In this document: positions 1-12,789 of the stretch, in pieces | Numbering within the stretch: position 1 is the stretch's first letter | Layout of the letters: every line of letters begins with the position of its first letter | Origin: DASQGA01 sp963762085 | Lineage (GTDB): Bacteria > Actinomycetota > Thermoleophilia > Gaiellales > Gaiellaceae | Direction: 5' to 3' | Assembly (NCBI GenBank): GCA_963762085.1 | Contig: CAVXJD010000001.1 | Coordinates: 190,475-254,474 of the forward strand | DNA: 64,000 bases | Translations under genes and position numbers: made by a program | Notes under the pieces: generated by a model | What the model was told of the DNA's origin: nothing | Seen by the model: the letters and a program-made list of their open reading frames with translations, nothing else | Database searches by the model: none

Positions 1-383
1 CGCCCGTAGAAGACGGTGGCGGACTCGAGCAGCGCCTGCAGCCGGTCGCGGCGGCGCCGGCCGGCCTCGGCGCGCGGCGAGCTCTCTTCGTACTCGAGCT
101 GGATGCCCGCGCGATCCGCGAGCCACTCGACGGCCTCCGCGAAGTCGAGGCCCTCCGTCTCGCGGACGAACGAGATCAAGTCGCCACCTTTCCCGCACCC
201 GAAGCAGTAGAAGAGCTTGTCCTGCGGGTTCACGGAGAAGCTCGGCGTCCGTTCCTCGTGGAAGGGACAGCGGCCCGTCCACCGCGCACCCACCCGGCGG
301 AGAGGCGTGCGGGCCGAGACCAGCTCGACCATGTCGGCGGCGTCGACGACCTGCTCGATCGACGACTTGACGATCAGCGCCAT
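1..383 (-). CDS. dnaG: DNA primase DnaG, N-terminal part (runs off the window)
   Basis: DnaG makes the RNA primers for replication. Only the first ~128 residues are in the window. They contain the N-terminal CHC2 zinc-binding domain: ligands Cys39, His42, Cys60 and Cys63, with the family pattern CPFHEERTPSFSVNP followed by FYCFGCGKGGD. The start ATG is at 383-381 and gives the usual short lead MALIVKSSIEQV. The gene overlaps the end of dgt by 10 bp, so dgt-dnaG is one minus-strand transcription unit, a common actinobacterial arrangement that usually continues to rpoD. The identification is firm; the catalytic TOPRIM domain is not visible. Confidence 0.95.
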   Translation of the reverse strand, partial: MALIVKSSIEQVVDAADMVELVSARTPLRRVGARWTGRCPFHEERTPSFSVNPQDKLFYCFGCGKGGDLISFVRETEGLDFAEAVEWLADRAGIQLEYEESSPRAEAGRRRRDRLQALLESATVFYG

Positions 384-1369
384 GCGAGGGCGAACCGGTC
401 GGTCATGCCCGAGACGTAGTCGGTGATCCGTTCGGGAATGTCTCCGGGCCGGTCCGCCGGAAGCTCGTCCGGATGGTCGGCGAGGTGGCTGAAGACCCGG
501 TGGATGGTCGCGACGGCCTCCTCCCGCTGCTCGCGGGCGGCCGGACCCAGGTAGACGCGCTCGAACATGAAGGCACGAAGGTTCAGCATCGCATGTCCGA
601 TCTCATCGCTCTGGACGATGTCCCCCGCGGCGGCGGAGGCCTCGACGATGTCATGGACGAGCGTGTCGATCCGGCGCGACCCGCGCTCCCCGAGCAGAGC
701 GATCTCCTCTGCCGGCAGATCTTCCTGAGCGAGCACACCGGCACGAATGGCGTCGTCGATGTCGTGGTTGATGTAGGCCACGCGGTCGACCAGGCGGACG
801 ATCTTTCCCTCCAGCGTGGAGGGCGTTCCCGGCCCCGTGTGATTCAGGATGCCGTCGCGCACCTCCGCCGTCAGGTTCAGGCCGCGGCCGTCGCGCTCGA
901 GCACCTCGACGACACGAAGAGACTGTTCGTTGTGGCGGAAACGGCCGCCGAAGCGGTCGGCGAGTGCAGCGTCGAGTGCCTCCTCCCCGATGTGGCCGAA
1001 GGGAGCGTGCCCAAGGTCATGGCCGACCGCGATCGCCTCGGTGAGATCCTCGTTCAGGCGAAGCCCCCGCGCGACCCCGCGCGAAATCCCCGCCGCCTCG
1101 AGCGTGTGTGTCAGCCTGGTGCGGTAGTGGTCGCCCTTGGGGTCGATGAAGACCTGAGTCTTGTACTTGAGGCGACGGAAGCTCTTCGAGTGAACGATCC
1201 GGTCCCGGTCACGCTGGAACGGCGTCCGGAGCCGGCACTCCTCCTCTTCCTCGTACGCCCGGCCGGCCGTTTCATAGGAGCGCACTGCGAGCGGAGAGAG
1301 CCAGCTCTCCTCGTGCTCCCGGACGAGCCCGGGAAATGCGTCAGCGACCTTCCCGGCTAGGTTCGGCAT
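374..1369 (-). CDS. dgt: dGTP triphosphohydrolase-like HD protein
   Basis: This 331-residue HD-superfamily protein belongs to the deoxyguanosinetriphosphate triphosphohydrolase-like family, which hydrolyses dNTPs to deoxynucleosides and triphosphate. Metal ligands are visible: His88 in RLTHTLE, the HD pair at 117-118 in GHDLGHAPFGH, and a later aspartate in VDRVAYINHDIDD. The N-terminal YKTQVFIDPKGDHYRTRL block is typical of the family. Length matches the short (type 2) members. It overlaps dnaG by 10 bp, as in many Actinobacteria where dgt precedes dnaG. Substrate preference cannot be read from the sequence. Confidence 0.93.
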   Translation of the reverse strand: MPNLAGKVADAFPGLVREHEESWLSPLAVRSYETAGRAYEEEEECRLRTPFQRDRDRIVHSKSFRRLKYKTQVFIDPKGDHYRTRLTHTLEAAGISRGVARGLRLNEDLTEAIAVGHDLGHAPFGHIGEEALDAALADRFGGRFRHNEQSLRVVEVLERDGRGLNLTAEVRDGILNHTGPGTPSTLEGKIVRLVDRVAYINHDIDDAIRAGVLAQEDLPAEEIALLGERGSRRIDTLVHDIVEASAAAGDIVQSDEIGHAMLNLRAFMFERVYLGPAAREQREEAVATIHRVFSHLADHPDELPADRPGDIPERITDYVSGMTDRFALAWR

Positions 1370-1560
1370 GGTTCCAGGGCCGTCACGATCCCAGGCTAGA
1401 TGGTTGATCGGAAGTTGGCGTGCCCGTGGGGACGGGCCAGATCAAGCCAGGGTGTGCCATCGCCCGCAAGCAAGGCTCGAAGCCTTGATAAGGGCGAGGG
1501 TACGGCCTGGCGCCGCGTCTGGGCCGCCATCCGCGGGTGCGGTAACTGCCGTTCAATCAT

Positions 1561-2349
1561 CTAAATGATTACCGGGACGGTGCCGCCGTCCACGCTCCAG
1601 GCCGCTCCCGTCACGTAGCTGGCGCGGTCCGAGCACAAAAACGCGATCACGGCGGCGATCTCCTGCGGCTCGGCCATGCGCCCGATCGGGCGGCCCTTCG
1701 CGACCCCGTCGAGGACCTCCTCGCGCGAGGTCCCTTTGAGCTCCGCAGCCTGGTCGGCGAGGCCGCCCTCCGCGAGCCAGGCCGGCGAGAGCGTCGGGCC
1801 GGGCGCCACCGCGTTGCAGAGGATCCCGTCCTTTGCGTAGAGGTCCGCAACGAGGCGGGAGAGCGAGAGGACGGCGGCCTTGCTGACCGTGTAGTCGGGC
1901 ATGCCGGTCGAAGGCCGCTTGCCGGCGGTCGAGCTCACGTTCACGATCCGCCCGCTTCCCCGCTCGCGCATCGCCGGGACGACGGCCCGGATCGAGCGCA
2001 CGTAGCTCATCACGTTCAGCTGCCAGGCCGCCTCCCAGTCTTCCTCGGTCAAGTCTTCGAATCCCACCTGGCGCGCCGAGCCGACGTTGTTGACCAGGCA
2101 CTCGACGGCGCCGAGCTTTTCGGTGACCTCCACGACGACGCGGGCGGGCTCTTCCGGGCGGGAAAGGTCGCAGGCGATGCCGAGTGCGGCTCCGGCGTCG
2201 TCGAGGGCCTTCGCCACGCCCTCCTCCGAGCGCCCGGTCACGACAACGCGAGCTCCCTCGGCGGCGAGGATGCGCACCGTCTCGAGCCCGATTCCGGCGG
2301 TGGAGCCCGTGACGAGGCAGACTCGATCCGTGACGCCGAGATTCACCAA
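1561..2349 (-). CDS. SDR-family oxidoreductase
   Basis: A 262-residue classical short-chain dehydrogenase/reductase. The cofactor loop TGSTAGIG is at residues 14-21, NNVG at 87-90, and the catalytic Ser140, Tyr153 and Lys157 (YTVSK) are all present. The C-terminus AAWSVDGGTVPVII is the usual end of 3-oxoacyl-ACP reductase-like SDRs. The protein should be a soluble NAD(P)-dependent alcohol/ketone oxidoreductase; the substrate is unknown. It stands alone on the minus strand, divergent from the histidine phosphatase gene 50 bp away. The 191 bp between it and dgt hold no gene. Confidence 0.88.
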   Translation of the reverse strand: MVNLGVTDRVCLVTGSTAGIGLETVRILAAEGARVVVTGRSEEGVAKALDDAGAALGIACDLSRPEEPARVVVEVTEKLGAVECLVNNVGSARQVGFEDLTEEDWEAAWQLNVMSYVRSIRAVVPAMRERGSGRIVNVSSTAGKRPSTGMPDYTVSKAAVLSLSRLVADLYAKDGILCNAVAPGPTLSPAWLAEGGLADQAAELKGTSREEVLDGVAKGRPIGRMAEPQEIAAVIAFLCSDRASYVTGAAWSVDGGTVPVII

Positions 2350-2399
2350 GCCACCCTAACGCGCAGTGCTCGAAGCGGACTGGCTCTTAAGCTGGGCCC

Positions 2400-3002
2400 A
2401 TGGAGCCGACGACGATCCTGCTCGCCAGGCACGGCGAGACGGACTGGAACGCTGTTGGACGCTGGCAGGGGCACACCGACCGCTCACTGACCGAACGGGG
2501 CCACCGCCAGGCGGTGGAACTTGCCGAGCGCCTCGCGAACGACCAGATCGATGCCGTCTACTCGAGCGACCTCCTCCGCGCCGTCGAGACGGCGGAGCCG
2601 GTGGCAAAGCGGCTCGGACTCCCGCTTCGCACGCTCCCGGAGCTTCGCGAGGTCGACGTCGGCACCTGGGCCGGACTGACCCGAGACGAGGTTGCCGAGC
2701 GCTTCCCCGACGGCTTTCGCCGCTGGAGCGAGTGGCAGACGGGCTGGGAGGACGGCGAGACCTACGACGAGATGGGCGAGCGCGTGGTCGGCGCGGTTGT
2801 TCGGCTCGCTGGCGAACACCCGGGCGGGCGCATCCTCGTCGTCTCGCACGGCGGCGCGATCAGGGCACTCCACGCCGCGGCAGCCGGTATCGACATCGCC
2901 ACCTTCCGCCAGCTCCGGCAGGTTGTCGAGAACGCCCGCGTCACGTCGATCCTCGTCGAAAACGGCCGGCTCTCTGAGGGCCCAATCGAGAATCTGGACT
3001 GA
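2400..3002 (+). CDS. Histidine phosphatase (phosphoglycerate mutase-like) family protein
   Basis: A 200-residue branch-1 histidine phosphatase. The phospho-accepting motif RHGETDWN is at residues 10-17, and the second active-site histidine is His150 in VVSHGGA. SSDLLRAVETA and the acidic ELREVDVGTW segment also fit. Relatives include cofactor-dependent phosphoglycerate mutase, alpha-ribazole phosphatase (CobC) and general sugar-phosphate phosphatases, which cannot be told apart here. The gene is single and ends directly at a strong hairpin terminator. Confidence 0.88.
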   Translation: MEPTTILLARHGETDWNAVGRWQGHTDRSLTERGHRQAVELAERLANDQIDAVYSSDLLRAVETAEPVAKRLGLPLRTLPELREVDVGTWAGLTRDEVAERFPDGFRRWSEWQTGWEDGETYDEMGERVVGAVVRLAGEHPGGRILVVSHGGAIRALHAAAAGIDIATFRQLRQVVENARVTSILVENGRLSEGPIENLD

Positions 3003-3033
3003 GCCGGGCGGGGGTTCGTGCCCCGCCCGGCTC
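3001..3033. terminator. Strong hairpin between convergent genes
   Basis: A perfect 13-bp inverted repeat (3001-3013 with 3021-3033, 7-nt loop) starts within the stop codon of the histidine phosphatase gene and ends 10 bp before the stop codon of the convergent BNR-repeat gene. There is no T-tract on either side. The position suggests a bidirectional terminator. Confidence 0.75.
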
Positions 3034-3043
3034 GTAAGGGTGG

Positions 3044-4978
3044 CTACGGTACCGTCGTCGAGAAGACGTCCGACCCGAGCTCGTCGTCCCCTTGGAGCTC
3101 GAGGTTGGCGGCGAAGAACGGCTGGAACGCATTGCCCAAGTTCCCCAGGCCTTGATAGTCGCCGAGGAAGAAGCCGCCCGCCTCCGCGGCGAAGCTGTGA
3201 TCGAAGGGCGGAGTGATTCGCTGGCTCGGCCCGAACGTCTGACCGCCATCGATCGAGATCGTCAGCCACTCCGCGGTCATGACTGCCTCGTCGCGCGGAT
3301 CGGTGTCGTCGCGGAGGTCGTAGTACAGGACGCCGACCCGGCCGTTGTCGTCCACCTGGACCACGGGCGTGAACGCGTCCTGAGCGCCCGGGGGTGTGTC
3401 GTTCGCTTTCACGGGCGCCGACCATGTCAGGCCGCCGTCGCTCGACGAGGTGACGAGGATGTCAGTCCGCTTCGTCGACCCCTGTGAGAAGCGCGTGTCC
3501 TGCCACGTCGCGTAGAGCTTTCCGGTCCTGCGATCGACGCTCAGGATCGGGATCGTGTCTCCACTTCGGATATTGGCCACGGGCATCGTTCGCTCGTGGT
3601 CGACGATGATCGGAGCCGACCAGGTGACACCGCCGTCGGTGGAGCGGACGACGTAGAAGTAGGAGATATTCTTCTCGGCGCTGAACCCGGCGCTCTGGAA
3701 GTACGTGCCGCCGACGACGATTGTCCCGGTCTCATTGGCGGGGGTCCCGTGCACATCGGGCAGGACGACCGGCATGTTGCCAAGCGTCTGCTTGTTTGAG
3801 CCAGTCGCGAAGATCACCCGTGGTTGCGAGAAGGTCGCACCACCGTCCGTCGAGCGCGAGAAGTAGGCGGGGCCGGTGTACTGCCCACCGACCTGGCCCG
3901 TGGCTCGCTCCTCGAGGCGGTCCCACGTGACGTAGACGTTGCCGAAGAACGGGCTCGACGCGTAGTAGTCGGCTACAAGCGCCTCTTTGTCGTTGAAGAA
4001 CTGGAACTCCGTGTCGACGGCGACCGTGACTGGCGGTCCCCACGTCGCGCCGCCGTCCGTAGAGGTGTTCACGAAGATCGCGTTCTTGAAGGGGAACGTG
4101 TCGTCGAAGGCGAGACTCGCCGCGTGCACGCGGTCGTTCGGGCCGAAGTCGAGCCACGGGTCGGTGACACGCTCGTAATCCCCACCCTCGAGGCGCGAGA
4201 CGCCCTGAAGCGGGCTGTTCGTCCAGCTGGCTCCGCCGTCGAAGCTCGTACCGAAGACGAGGTTGCGGGCGCCTCCGGTCGACCACCGGTCTTCCTGCCA
4301 GAAGCCGACGATGTTGCTGTGGTTCCCCGGGTTGACGTCCACCCACGGCTCCGTCTGCGAATCGAGATGAGCGCTGCCGCTCGTCGCCAACTCCCAGGGC
4401 TGCAGCGGCGCTGTGACGCCCGCGTCGGTCGAGACGCGGACCAATGGATTGGCGAGCGCATCCAGGTCGGCCGTTCCGGCGGCGGGGGTAGCTGTGGATC
4501 GGCTCGGCGACGATTCCACGCCCGCCGAGAAGACCGCGCCGGCGGGGAAGATGCGGCCGCCCGGCCCGCGAACAGCGCCCACCAGCCGCTCGCAGTTCGC
4601 GGCGACGCGGTCGGATGCATCCACGAAAGCCGTGTCGCGGCCGGCTCCGCAGGAGATGACGTCGCGCCCACGGCCGCCCACGATCAGGTCGTTGCCGGCG
4701 CCTCCGGTCAGGTAGTCGTTGCCCGCCTGCCCGAAAATCCTGTCGTTCGCACCGCGCCCGTATACGCGGTCGCTGCGGGCGCCCGCCCGGATCGTGTCGG
4801 CACTCTGCAAGCCTCCGATCGTGTCCCGCGCTGATGTTCCGCTCAAGATGCGCCCTTCGGCGACCGGGGTGAGGACGCCGGCCAGCAAGACCATTGACAC
4901 GAGTAGCACTCGCTTCTTGGCAATCGCCCTACGCGGCTCTCGATCCCTTGGCAACGACCAGTGATCCTCGGCTCTCAT
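3044..4978 (-). CDS. Secreted protein with RTX-type calcium repeats and BNR/sialidase-like propeller
   Basis: A 644-residue exported protein. The start ATG at 4978 has a strong RBS (GGAGG, 6 nt spacing). An arginine-rich stretch precedes a hydrophobic signal segment (~residues 23-40, VLLVSMVLLAGVL). Next come hemolysin-type nonapeptide repeats (~60-115; GGAGNDLIVGG, CGAGRD) that bind calcium in RTX proteins. The rest, from ~165, has several Asp-box/BNR motifs (STDGGATW, SFDGGASW, STDGGVTW, SSDGGLTW, SIDGGQTF) of a sialidase-like beta-propeller. No full sialidase active site is evident, so it may be a binding protein rather than an enzyme. The substrate is unknown. Confidence 0.85.
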   Translation of the reverse strand: MRAEDHWSLPRDREPRRAIAKKRVLLVSMVLLAGVLTPVAEGRILSGTSARDTIGGLQSADTIRAGARSDRVYGRGANDRIFGQAGNDYLTGGAGNDLIVGGRGRDVISCGAGRDTAFVDASDRVAANCERLVGAVRGPGGRIFPAGAVFSAGVESSPSRSTATPAAGTADLDALANPLVRVSTDAGVTAPLQPWELATSGSAHLDSQTEPWVDVNPGNHSNIVGFWQEDRWSTGGARNLVFGTSFDGGASWTNSPLQGVSRLEGGDYERVTDPWLDFGPNDRVHAASLAFDDTFPFKNAIFVNTSTDGGATWGPPVTVAVDTEFQFFNDKEALVADYYASSPFFGNVYVTWDRLEERATGQVGGQYTGPAYFSRSTDGGATFSQPRVIFATGSNKQTLGNMPVVLPDVHGTPANETGTIVVGGTYFQSAGFSAEKNISYFYVVRSTDGGVTWSAPIIVDHERTMPVANIRSGDTIPILSVDRRTGKLYATWQDTRFSQGSTKRTDILVTSSSDGGLTWSAPVKANDTPPGAQDAFTPVVQVDDNGRVGVLYYDLRDDTDPRDEAVMTAEWLTISIDGGQTFGPSQRITPPFDHSFAAEAGGFFLGDYQGLGNLGNAFQPFFAANLELQGDDELGSDVFSTTVP

Positions 4979-5135
4979 GTCACCCTCCTTCGGGGTGTAA
5001 CCCTCCCCGGAACGACGATCCTACGCCCTCCGTTCACGATTGAGAAGAACGACGCAACCGTCTACTCCGCACTCTCCGTACACGTGTCCAGCGGGGACGA
5101 TGGCTTGCTGGAGCGGGAATCGCTACCCTCGGCCC

Positions 5136-5390
5136 GTGGAGGACTACACGAGCAAGTACAAAGGGGAGCAGGTCGAGATCGCGCTCTTCGGAGGCGAATA
5201 TCAGGAGGGCCGCCTGACGGCCTATTGCTACGTGGAGGACGTTGCCCACATCGAGCTGAACGGGCACATCCTGATCCCGCTCCAGAACATCGCGTCGCTC
5301 CATTGCTCGAGCCGCTGCGATGCACCGGACTCCGACTGGCCGCCCCACGGCCTGACGGACTCGGACCCAGAGGCCGACGACGAAGCCTGA
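5136..5390 (+). CDS. Small conserved-looking hypothetical protein
   Basis: I do not recognise a family. From the GTG at 5136 the protein is 84 residues, begins VEDYTSKYKGEQVEIALFGG, and ends in an acidic tail. Codon use matches the neighbouring genes. The open frame continues upstream to 5040, but that part lies in the AT-richer intergenic region. It sits between the divergent BNR-repeat gene and the M48 protease gene. The beta-strand-like pattern (VEIALF, RLTAYCYVEDVAHIELNGHILIPL) suggests a small barrel fold; this is inference only. Confidence 0.55.
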   Translation: MEDYTSKYKGEQVEIALFGGEYQEGRLTAYCYVEDVAHIELNGHILIPLQNIASLHCSSRCDAPDSDWPPHGLTDSDPEADDEA

Positions 5391-5445
5391 CGCCGGGCGA
5401 CCGCGTAGAGCACCTCGGCCGGGGTTGCTTGCGGCCCGGAACATC

Positions 5446-6255
5446 GTGAAGGCATGGCTCTTTCTGGGCGGGTTCGCCGCGCTTCTGACGGCGCTCGGCT
5501 GGTGGCTGGGCGGCCTGCCCCTCGGCTCGGTCTTCCTAGTCGTCGCCCTGCTGATGGTGTCGACGCTCTACTGGTACGGGCCGCGGGTCATTCTCGCCTC
5601 GCTCGGGGCCAGGGAGCTCTTGCTCGCCGAGGCTCCCCTCCTCCATAGCTCGTTCGAGCGGCTCGCCGTTGCGGCAGGTGTCGACCGGCCGCGGCTCTAT
5701 CTCCTGCCAGACGGCCACCCCCGAGCGTTTGCGGTCGGCCGAGGACGAAGCTCGGCGGGCGTCGCGCTCTCTCGGGGGCTCGTGACGCTTTCCCGGCCGG
5801 CCGAGCTGGAAGGGCTCCTCGCGCACGAGCTCGCCCACATCCGCCATCGCGACGTGGTCGTCCAGACCCCCGTGGTCGTGCTGGCCGGCTGGCTCCTGGA
5901 AGCCAGCAGAATCGGCGGCATGCTCGAGCGCGCTCTCCTCGTTGTCCTCGCGCCGGTCGCGGCAAGCCTGGTGCAGGTCCTTCTCTCACCCAAGCGGGAA
6001 TTCGCAGCCGACGCGGCCGGCGCGCGCTACTGCACCTCCCCACACGGGCTGGCGGACGCGCTCGTCCGGCTCGAGCAGGCGCAGGAGCTCGTCTCGTTCC
6101 AGGCCAGCCCGGCGACCGAGCCCCTCTACACGGTCAATCCGTTCGAGCCGATCGGAATTGCGGCGCTCTTCACGACGCACCCTCCGGTTGGCGACCGCGT
6201 GGAGCGCCTGCGAAACCTCGATCCGGACTGGCGCGAGAAACTGCGCGCGGCCTGA
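5446..6255 (+). CDS. M48-family membrane metalloprotease (HtpX-like)
   Basis: A zinc metallopeptidase of the M48 family, with two N-terminal membrane segments (WLFLGGFAALLTALGWWLG and LGSVFLVVALLMVSTLYW). The zinc motif HELAH is followed by IRHRDVV, and the third ligand is in the downstream REFAADAAGARYC block. A TTHPPVGDRVERL motif near the end is typical of HtpX/M48B proteases that degrade damaged membrane proteins. The GTG at 5446 is chosen because it puts the hydrophobic segment directly at the N-terminus; a TTG at 5425 would add seven residues. Neither has a good RBS. The length of ~270 residues fits the family. Confidence 0.88.
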   Translation: MKAWLFLGGFAALLTALGWWLGGLPLGSVFLVVALLMVSTLYWYGPRVILASLGARELLLAEAPLLHSSFERLAVAAGVDRPRLYLLPDGHPRAFAVGRGRSSAGVALSRGLVTLSRPAELEGLLAHELAHIRHRDVVVQTPVVVLAGWLLEASRIGGMLERALLVVLAPVAASLVQVLLSPKREFAADAAGARYCTSPHGLADALVRLEQAQELVSFQASPATEPLYTVNPFEPIGIAALFTTHPPVGDRVERLRNLDPDWREKLRAA

Positions 6256-6269
6256 CCTGCCGTTAACGG

Positions 6270-6297
6270 CGAAAGGGCCGCGCAAGCGACCCTTTCG
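6270..6297. terminator. Hairpin between M48 gene and rRNA operon
   Basis: An 8-bp inverted repeat (6270-6277 with 6290-6297) extended by imperfect pairing. It lies just past the protease stop codon and just past the 3' end of 5S rRNA. The two transcripts converge here, so it probably terminates both. No T-tract. Confidence 0.6.
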
Positions 6298-6303
6298 AAA
6301 ATA

Positions 6304-6419
<116 letters not shown>

Positions 6420-6446
6420 ATTGTGAGGTTCGCCGACACACTCCTG

Positions 6447-6469
6447 GCGCACCCTCAAAACTCCATAGC
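6447..6469 (-). repeat. 3' arm of the pre-23S processing stem
   Basis: Complementary to 9494-9516 with only two mismatches in 23 bp. The pair brackets the 23S gene and would form the long precursor helix cut by RNase III. Confidence 0.8.
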
Positions 6470-6484
6470 AGCCGTCATGGTGTT

Positions 6485-9475
<2,991 letters not shown>

Positions 9476-9493
9476 AAGAACACCGTTGTTGCC

Positions 9494-9516
9494 GCTATGG
9501 AGTTTTCAAGGTGCGC
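9494..9516 (-). repeat. 5' arm of the pre-23S processing stem
   Basis: Pairs with 6447-6469 across the 23S gene. It includes the boxA-like CTTGAAAACTCC seen in actinobacterial rRNA spacers. Confidence 0.8.
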
Positions 9517-9535
9517 GCGGGCGGATCCCGCCGAC

Positions 9536-9562
9536 ACGAAAAACCGACCCTGGGCCGGTCTC
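9536..9562 (-). promoter_or_regulatory. Terminator-like hairpin in the 16S-23S spacer
   Basis: On the transcribed strand a 7-bp stem (ACCGGCC/GGGTCGGT with one G-U pair and a CAG loop) is followed by five Ts at 9539-9543. Read alone it looks like an intrinsic terminator, but it precedes 23S in the operon. A matching arrangement occurs in the leader at 11433-11460. It probably works with antitermination. The rest of the 217-nt spacer contains no tRNA. Confidence 0.5.
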
Positions 9563-9590
9563 TCAAAACTCAACAGCGTAGAACGTCGAG
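9561..9590 (-). repeat. 3' arm of the pre-16S processing stem
   Basis: Complementary, with small bulges, to 11380-11408 upstream of 16S (GCTGTTGAGTTTT core). The pair brackets 16S rRNA as the RNase III precursor helix. Confidence 0.75.
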
Positions 9591-9692
9591 GTCGACGTAT
9601 TTCTAGGCGAGCCCGGACATCGGACGACGATCTCGAGAGATCCTCATCGACGAGCCGGGCGACCTACCGGAGTAATGGCTCCGGAATCCCTA

Positions 9693-11243
<1,551 letters not shown>

Positions 11244-11379
11244 TCGGTTTGCCTTCGGCTCCGAAGAGCCGTTTGCAAGCTGATTCATGTTGAGCTTGAG
11301 CTCAAAGTCTCCCCTTCCCGAAGGAAGGTTCGACGGGGTGACTCTTTAAGGCCTCCCACGCCAAAGGCGCGAGAGGTCT

Positions 11380-11408
11380 CGACGTTCACGCTGTTGAGTT
11401 TTCAAAGA
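11380..11408 (-). repeat. 5' arm of the pre-16S processing stem and boxA-like site
   Basis: Pairs with 9561-9590. It includes GGTCTTTGAAAACTC, resembling the boxA antitermination element of rRNA leaders. Confidence 0.7.
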
Positions 11409-11432
11409 CCGAGCCCCTCCGCGGGCGGACAC

Positions 11433-11460
11433 AAAAAAGCCTCCAACTCGCGCCGGAGGC
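11433..11460 (-). terminator. Terminator-like hairpin in the rRNA leader
   Basis: On the minus strand a 6-bp GC stem (GCCTCC/GGAGGC, 10-nt loop) is followed by six Ts at 11438-11433. It would stop read-through from tyrS. However, it lies about 95 nt downstream of the best rRNA promoter, so the rRNA transcript must also pass it. Confidence 0.65.
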
Positions 11461-11558
11461 CCCGAAGTCGATACTGAGTGTACCAGGCTTCTTTCTAGGG
11501 GCTCTCCATCGTCGAGTGCCGGGGGCTTCCCCGTGCCGTCCGCTCGGGCGGCCGAAGA

Positions 11559-11586
11559 ATGATAGCAACGCTCGGGGGGGTGTCAA
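11559..11586 (-). promoter_or_regulatory. Probable rRNA operon promoter
   Basis: A perfect -35 TTGACA (11586-11581), a 16-bp spacer, and a -10 TATCAT (11564-11559), all on the minus strand. The -35 box overlaps the tyrS stop codon. Transcription would start near 11551, about 310 nt upstream of mature 16S. Confidence 0.6.
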
Positions 11587-12761
11587 GCGTCGGCAGGGGT
11601 CACAGAAAGCCTTGCAAATCTACGCTTTCCAGCCTGCAGGAGAGCGCCGTCCAGACGTTCTGCGTCGACCTCGATATCGGAGACCGGCTCGCCGTCCAGC
11701 TTGACCGCTCCCTGGGCGATCAAACGCCTCGCCTCGCTCGTCGATCCAACGCCCAGGTGGTCGACGAGGACGGCCGGCAGATGGACGCTTCCTCCGCGTG
11801 CCTCGAGTCGCACCTCTGGAACCTCCTCCGGGGCTCGACCCTCGCGTACGACGCGCGTGAAGTGGGCCTCGGCGGGCCCGACCGCCTCTTCCCCGTGCGA
11901 CCGGCCGACGATGAACCGTGCGAGCGCAAGCTTGGCCTCCAGCGGATCGAGCTGCCGCGGGTCCTCATCCGACTCCATCACCAACCGGTAGTAGTCGGGA
12001 AGGAGCTCGTCCGAGATCCGCATCGTCTTGCCGAACTGCTCCTCGGGCGGGTCGTTCAGCCCGATGTAGTTCCCGAGCGATGCGCTCATCTTGCGCCCGT
12101 CCGATCCGAGGAGGAGCGGCGTCGTCATCGCGACTTGAGGCTCGAGCCCGTAGGCCTGCATGACCTCCCGGCCCGCGAGCAGGTTGTAGAGCTGGTCGGT
12201 GCCCCCGAGCTCGACGTCGGCCTCGACAGCGACCGAGTCGTACGCCTGCATCAGCGGGTAGAGGAGCTCGGAGACGGAGATCGGCGCCTGCGCGGCGAAG
12301 CGGGTTGCGAAGTCGTCCCGCTCGAGAAGTCGCGCGACCGTGATCGTGCGCGTGAGCCGCACGACCGACGCGAAGTCCAGCTTGCCGAGCCACTCGCCGT
12401 TGAAGCGGACCTCCGTTCGCTCCGGATCGATGATCTGCGAGGCCTGCTCGAAGTATCTCTTCGCGTTCGCGTCGATCTCCTCGTCGGAGAGCACGGGTCG
12501 CTCTGCCGAGCGGCCCGACGGGTCGCCGATCCGGCCGGTGTAGTCGCCGACGATGAGGACCCCCTGGTGGCCTGCGCGCTGGAAGGCGGCCATCCGCTGC
12601 AGCGGCAGGCCGTGGCCGACGTGGATGTCACGCGCCGTCGGATCGATGCCGAGCTTCACGCGAAGCGGCCGGTCCAGATCCAGCTTGCGCTCGAGCTCTC
12701 CTTCCGGGAGCACGTGCACGGCGTTTCGCGTCAGCTCGCGGACTAGCTCGGGGCCGGCCAT
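11583..12761 (-). CDS. tyrS: Tyrosine--tRNA ligase
   Basis: A 392-residue class I aminoacyl-tRNA synthetase that charges tRNA-Tyr. The HIGH-type motif is HVGH at residues 47-50 and the KMSKS-type motif is KMSAS at 224-228. GGTDQLYN and SELLYPLMQAYDS form the tyrosine-binding part. The C-terminal ~65 residues (SEARRLIAQGAVKLDG) are an S4 RNA-binding domain. HVGH with KMSAS points to the TyrZ-like subgroup rather than the KFGKS type. It is the last gene before the rRNA operon and overlaps its promoter. Confidence 0.96.
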   Translation of the reverse strand: MAGPELVRELTRNAVHVLPEGELERKLDLDRPLRVKLGIDPTARDIHVGHGLPLQRMAAFQRAGHQGVLIVGDYTGRIGDPSGRSAERPVLSDEEIDANAKRYFEQASQIIDPERTEVRFNGEWLGKLDFASVVRLTRTITVARLLERDDFATRFAAQAPISVSELLYPLMQAYDSVAVEADVELGGTDQLYNLLAGREVMQAYGLEPQVAMTTPLLLGSDGRKMSASLGNYIGLNDPPEEQFGKTMRISDELLPDYYRLVMESDEDPRQLDPLEAKLALARFIVGRSHGEEAVGPAEAHFTRVVREGRAPEEVPEVRLEARGGSVHLPAVLVDHLGVGSTSEARRLIAQGAVKLDGEPVSDIEVDAERLDGALLQAGKRRFARLSVTPADA

Positions 12762-12789
12762 GACCGCCGATCATAGTGAGCGCCCGCCG

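Noticed and set aside
473..1360. Long + strand frame opposite dgt, and similar long antisense frames over serA, typA, EF-G and others
   Set aside because: High-GC third-position bias makes long shadow frames. The opposite strand holds the recognisable family in each case.
1460..1498. Inverted repeat CAAGGCT/AGCCTTG with an outer TCGCCC/GGGCGA pair upstream of dgt
   Set aside because: Hairpin without a T-tract, placed upstream of dgt and downstream of the SDR gene. It could be a weak terminator, but evidence is too thin to list.
9476..9692. Possible tRNA-Ile or tRNA-Ala in the 16S-23S spacer
   Set aside because: No cloverleaf or TTCGAATC-type T-arm on either strand. The spacer is only processing stems and hairpins.
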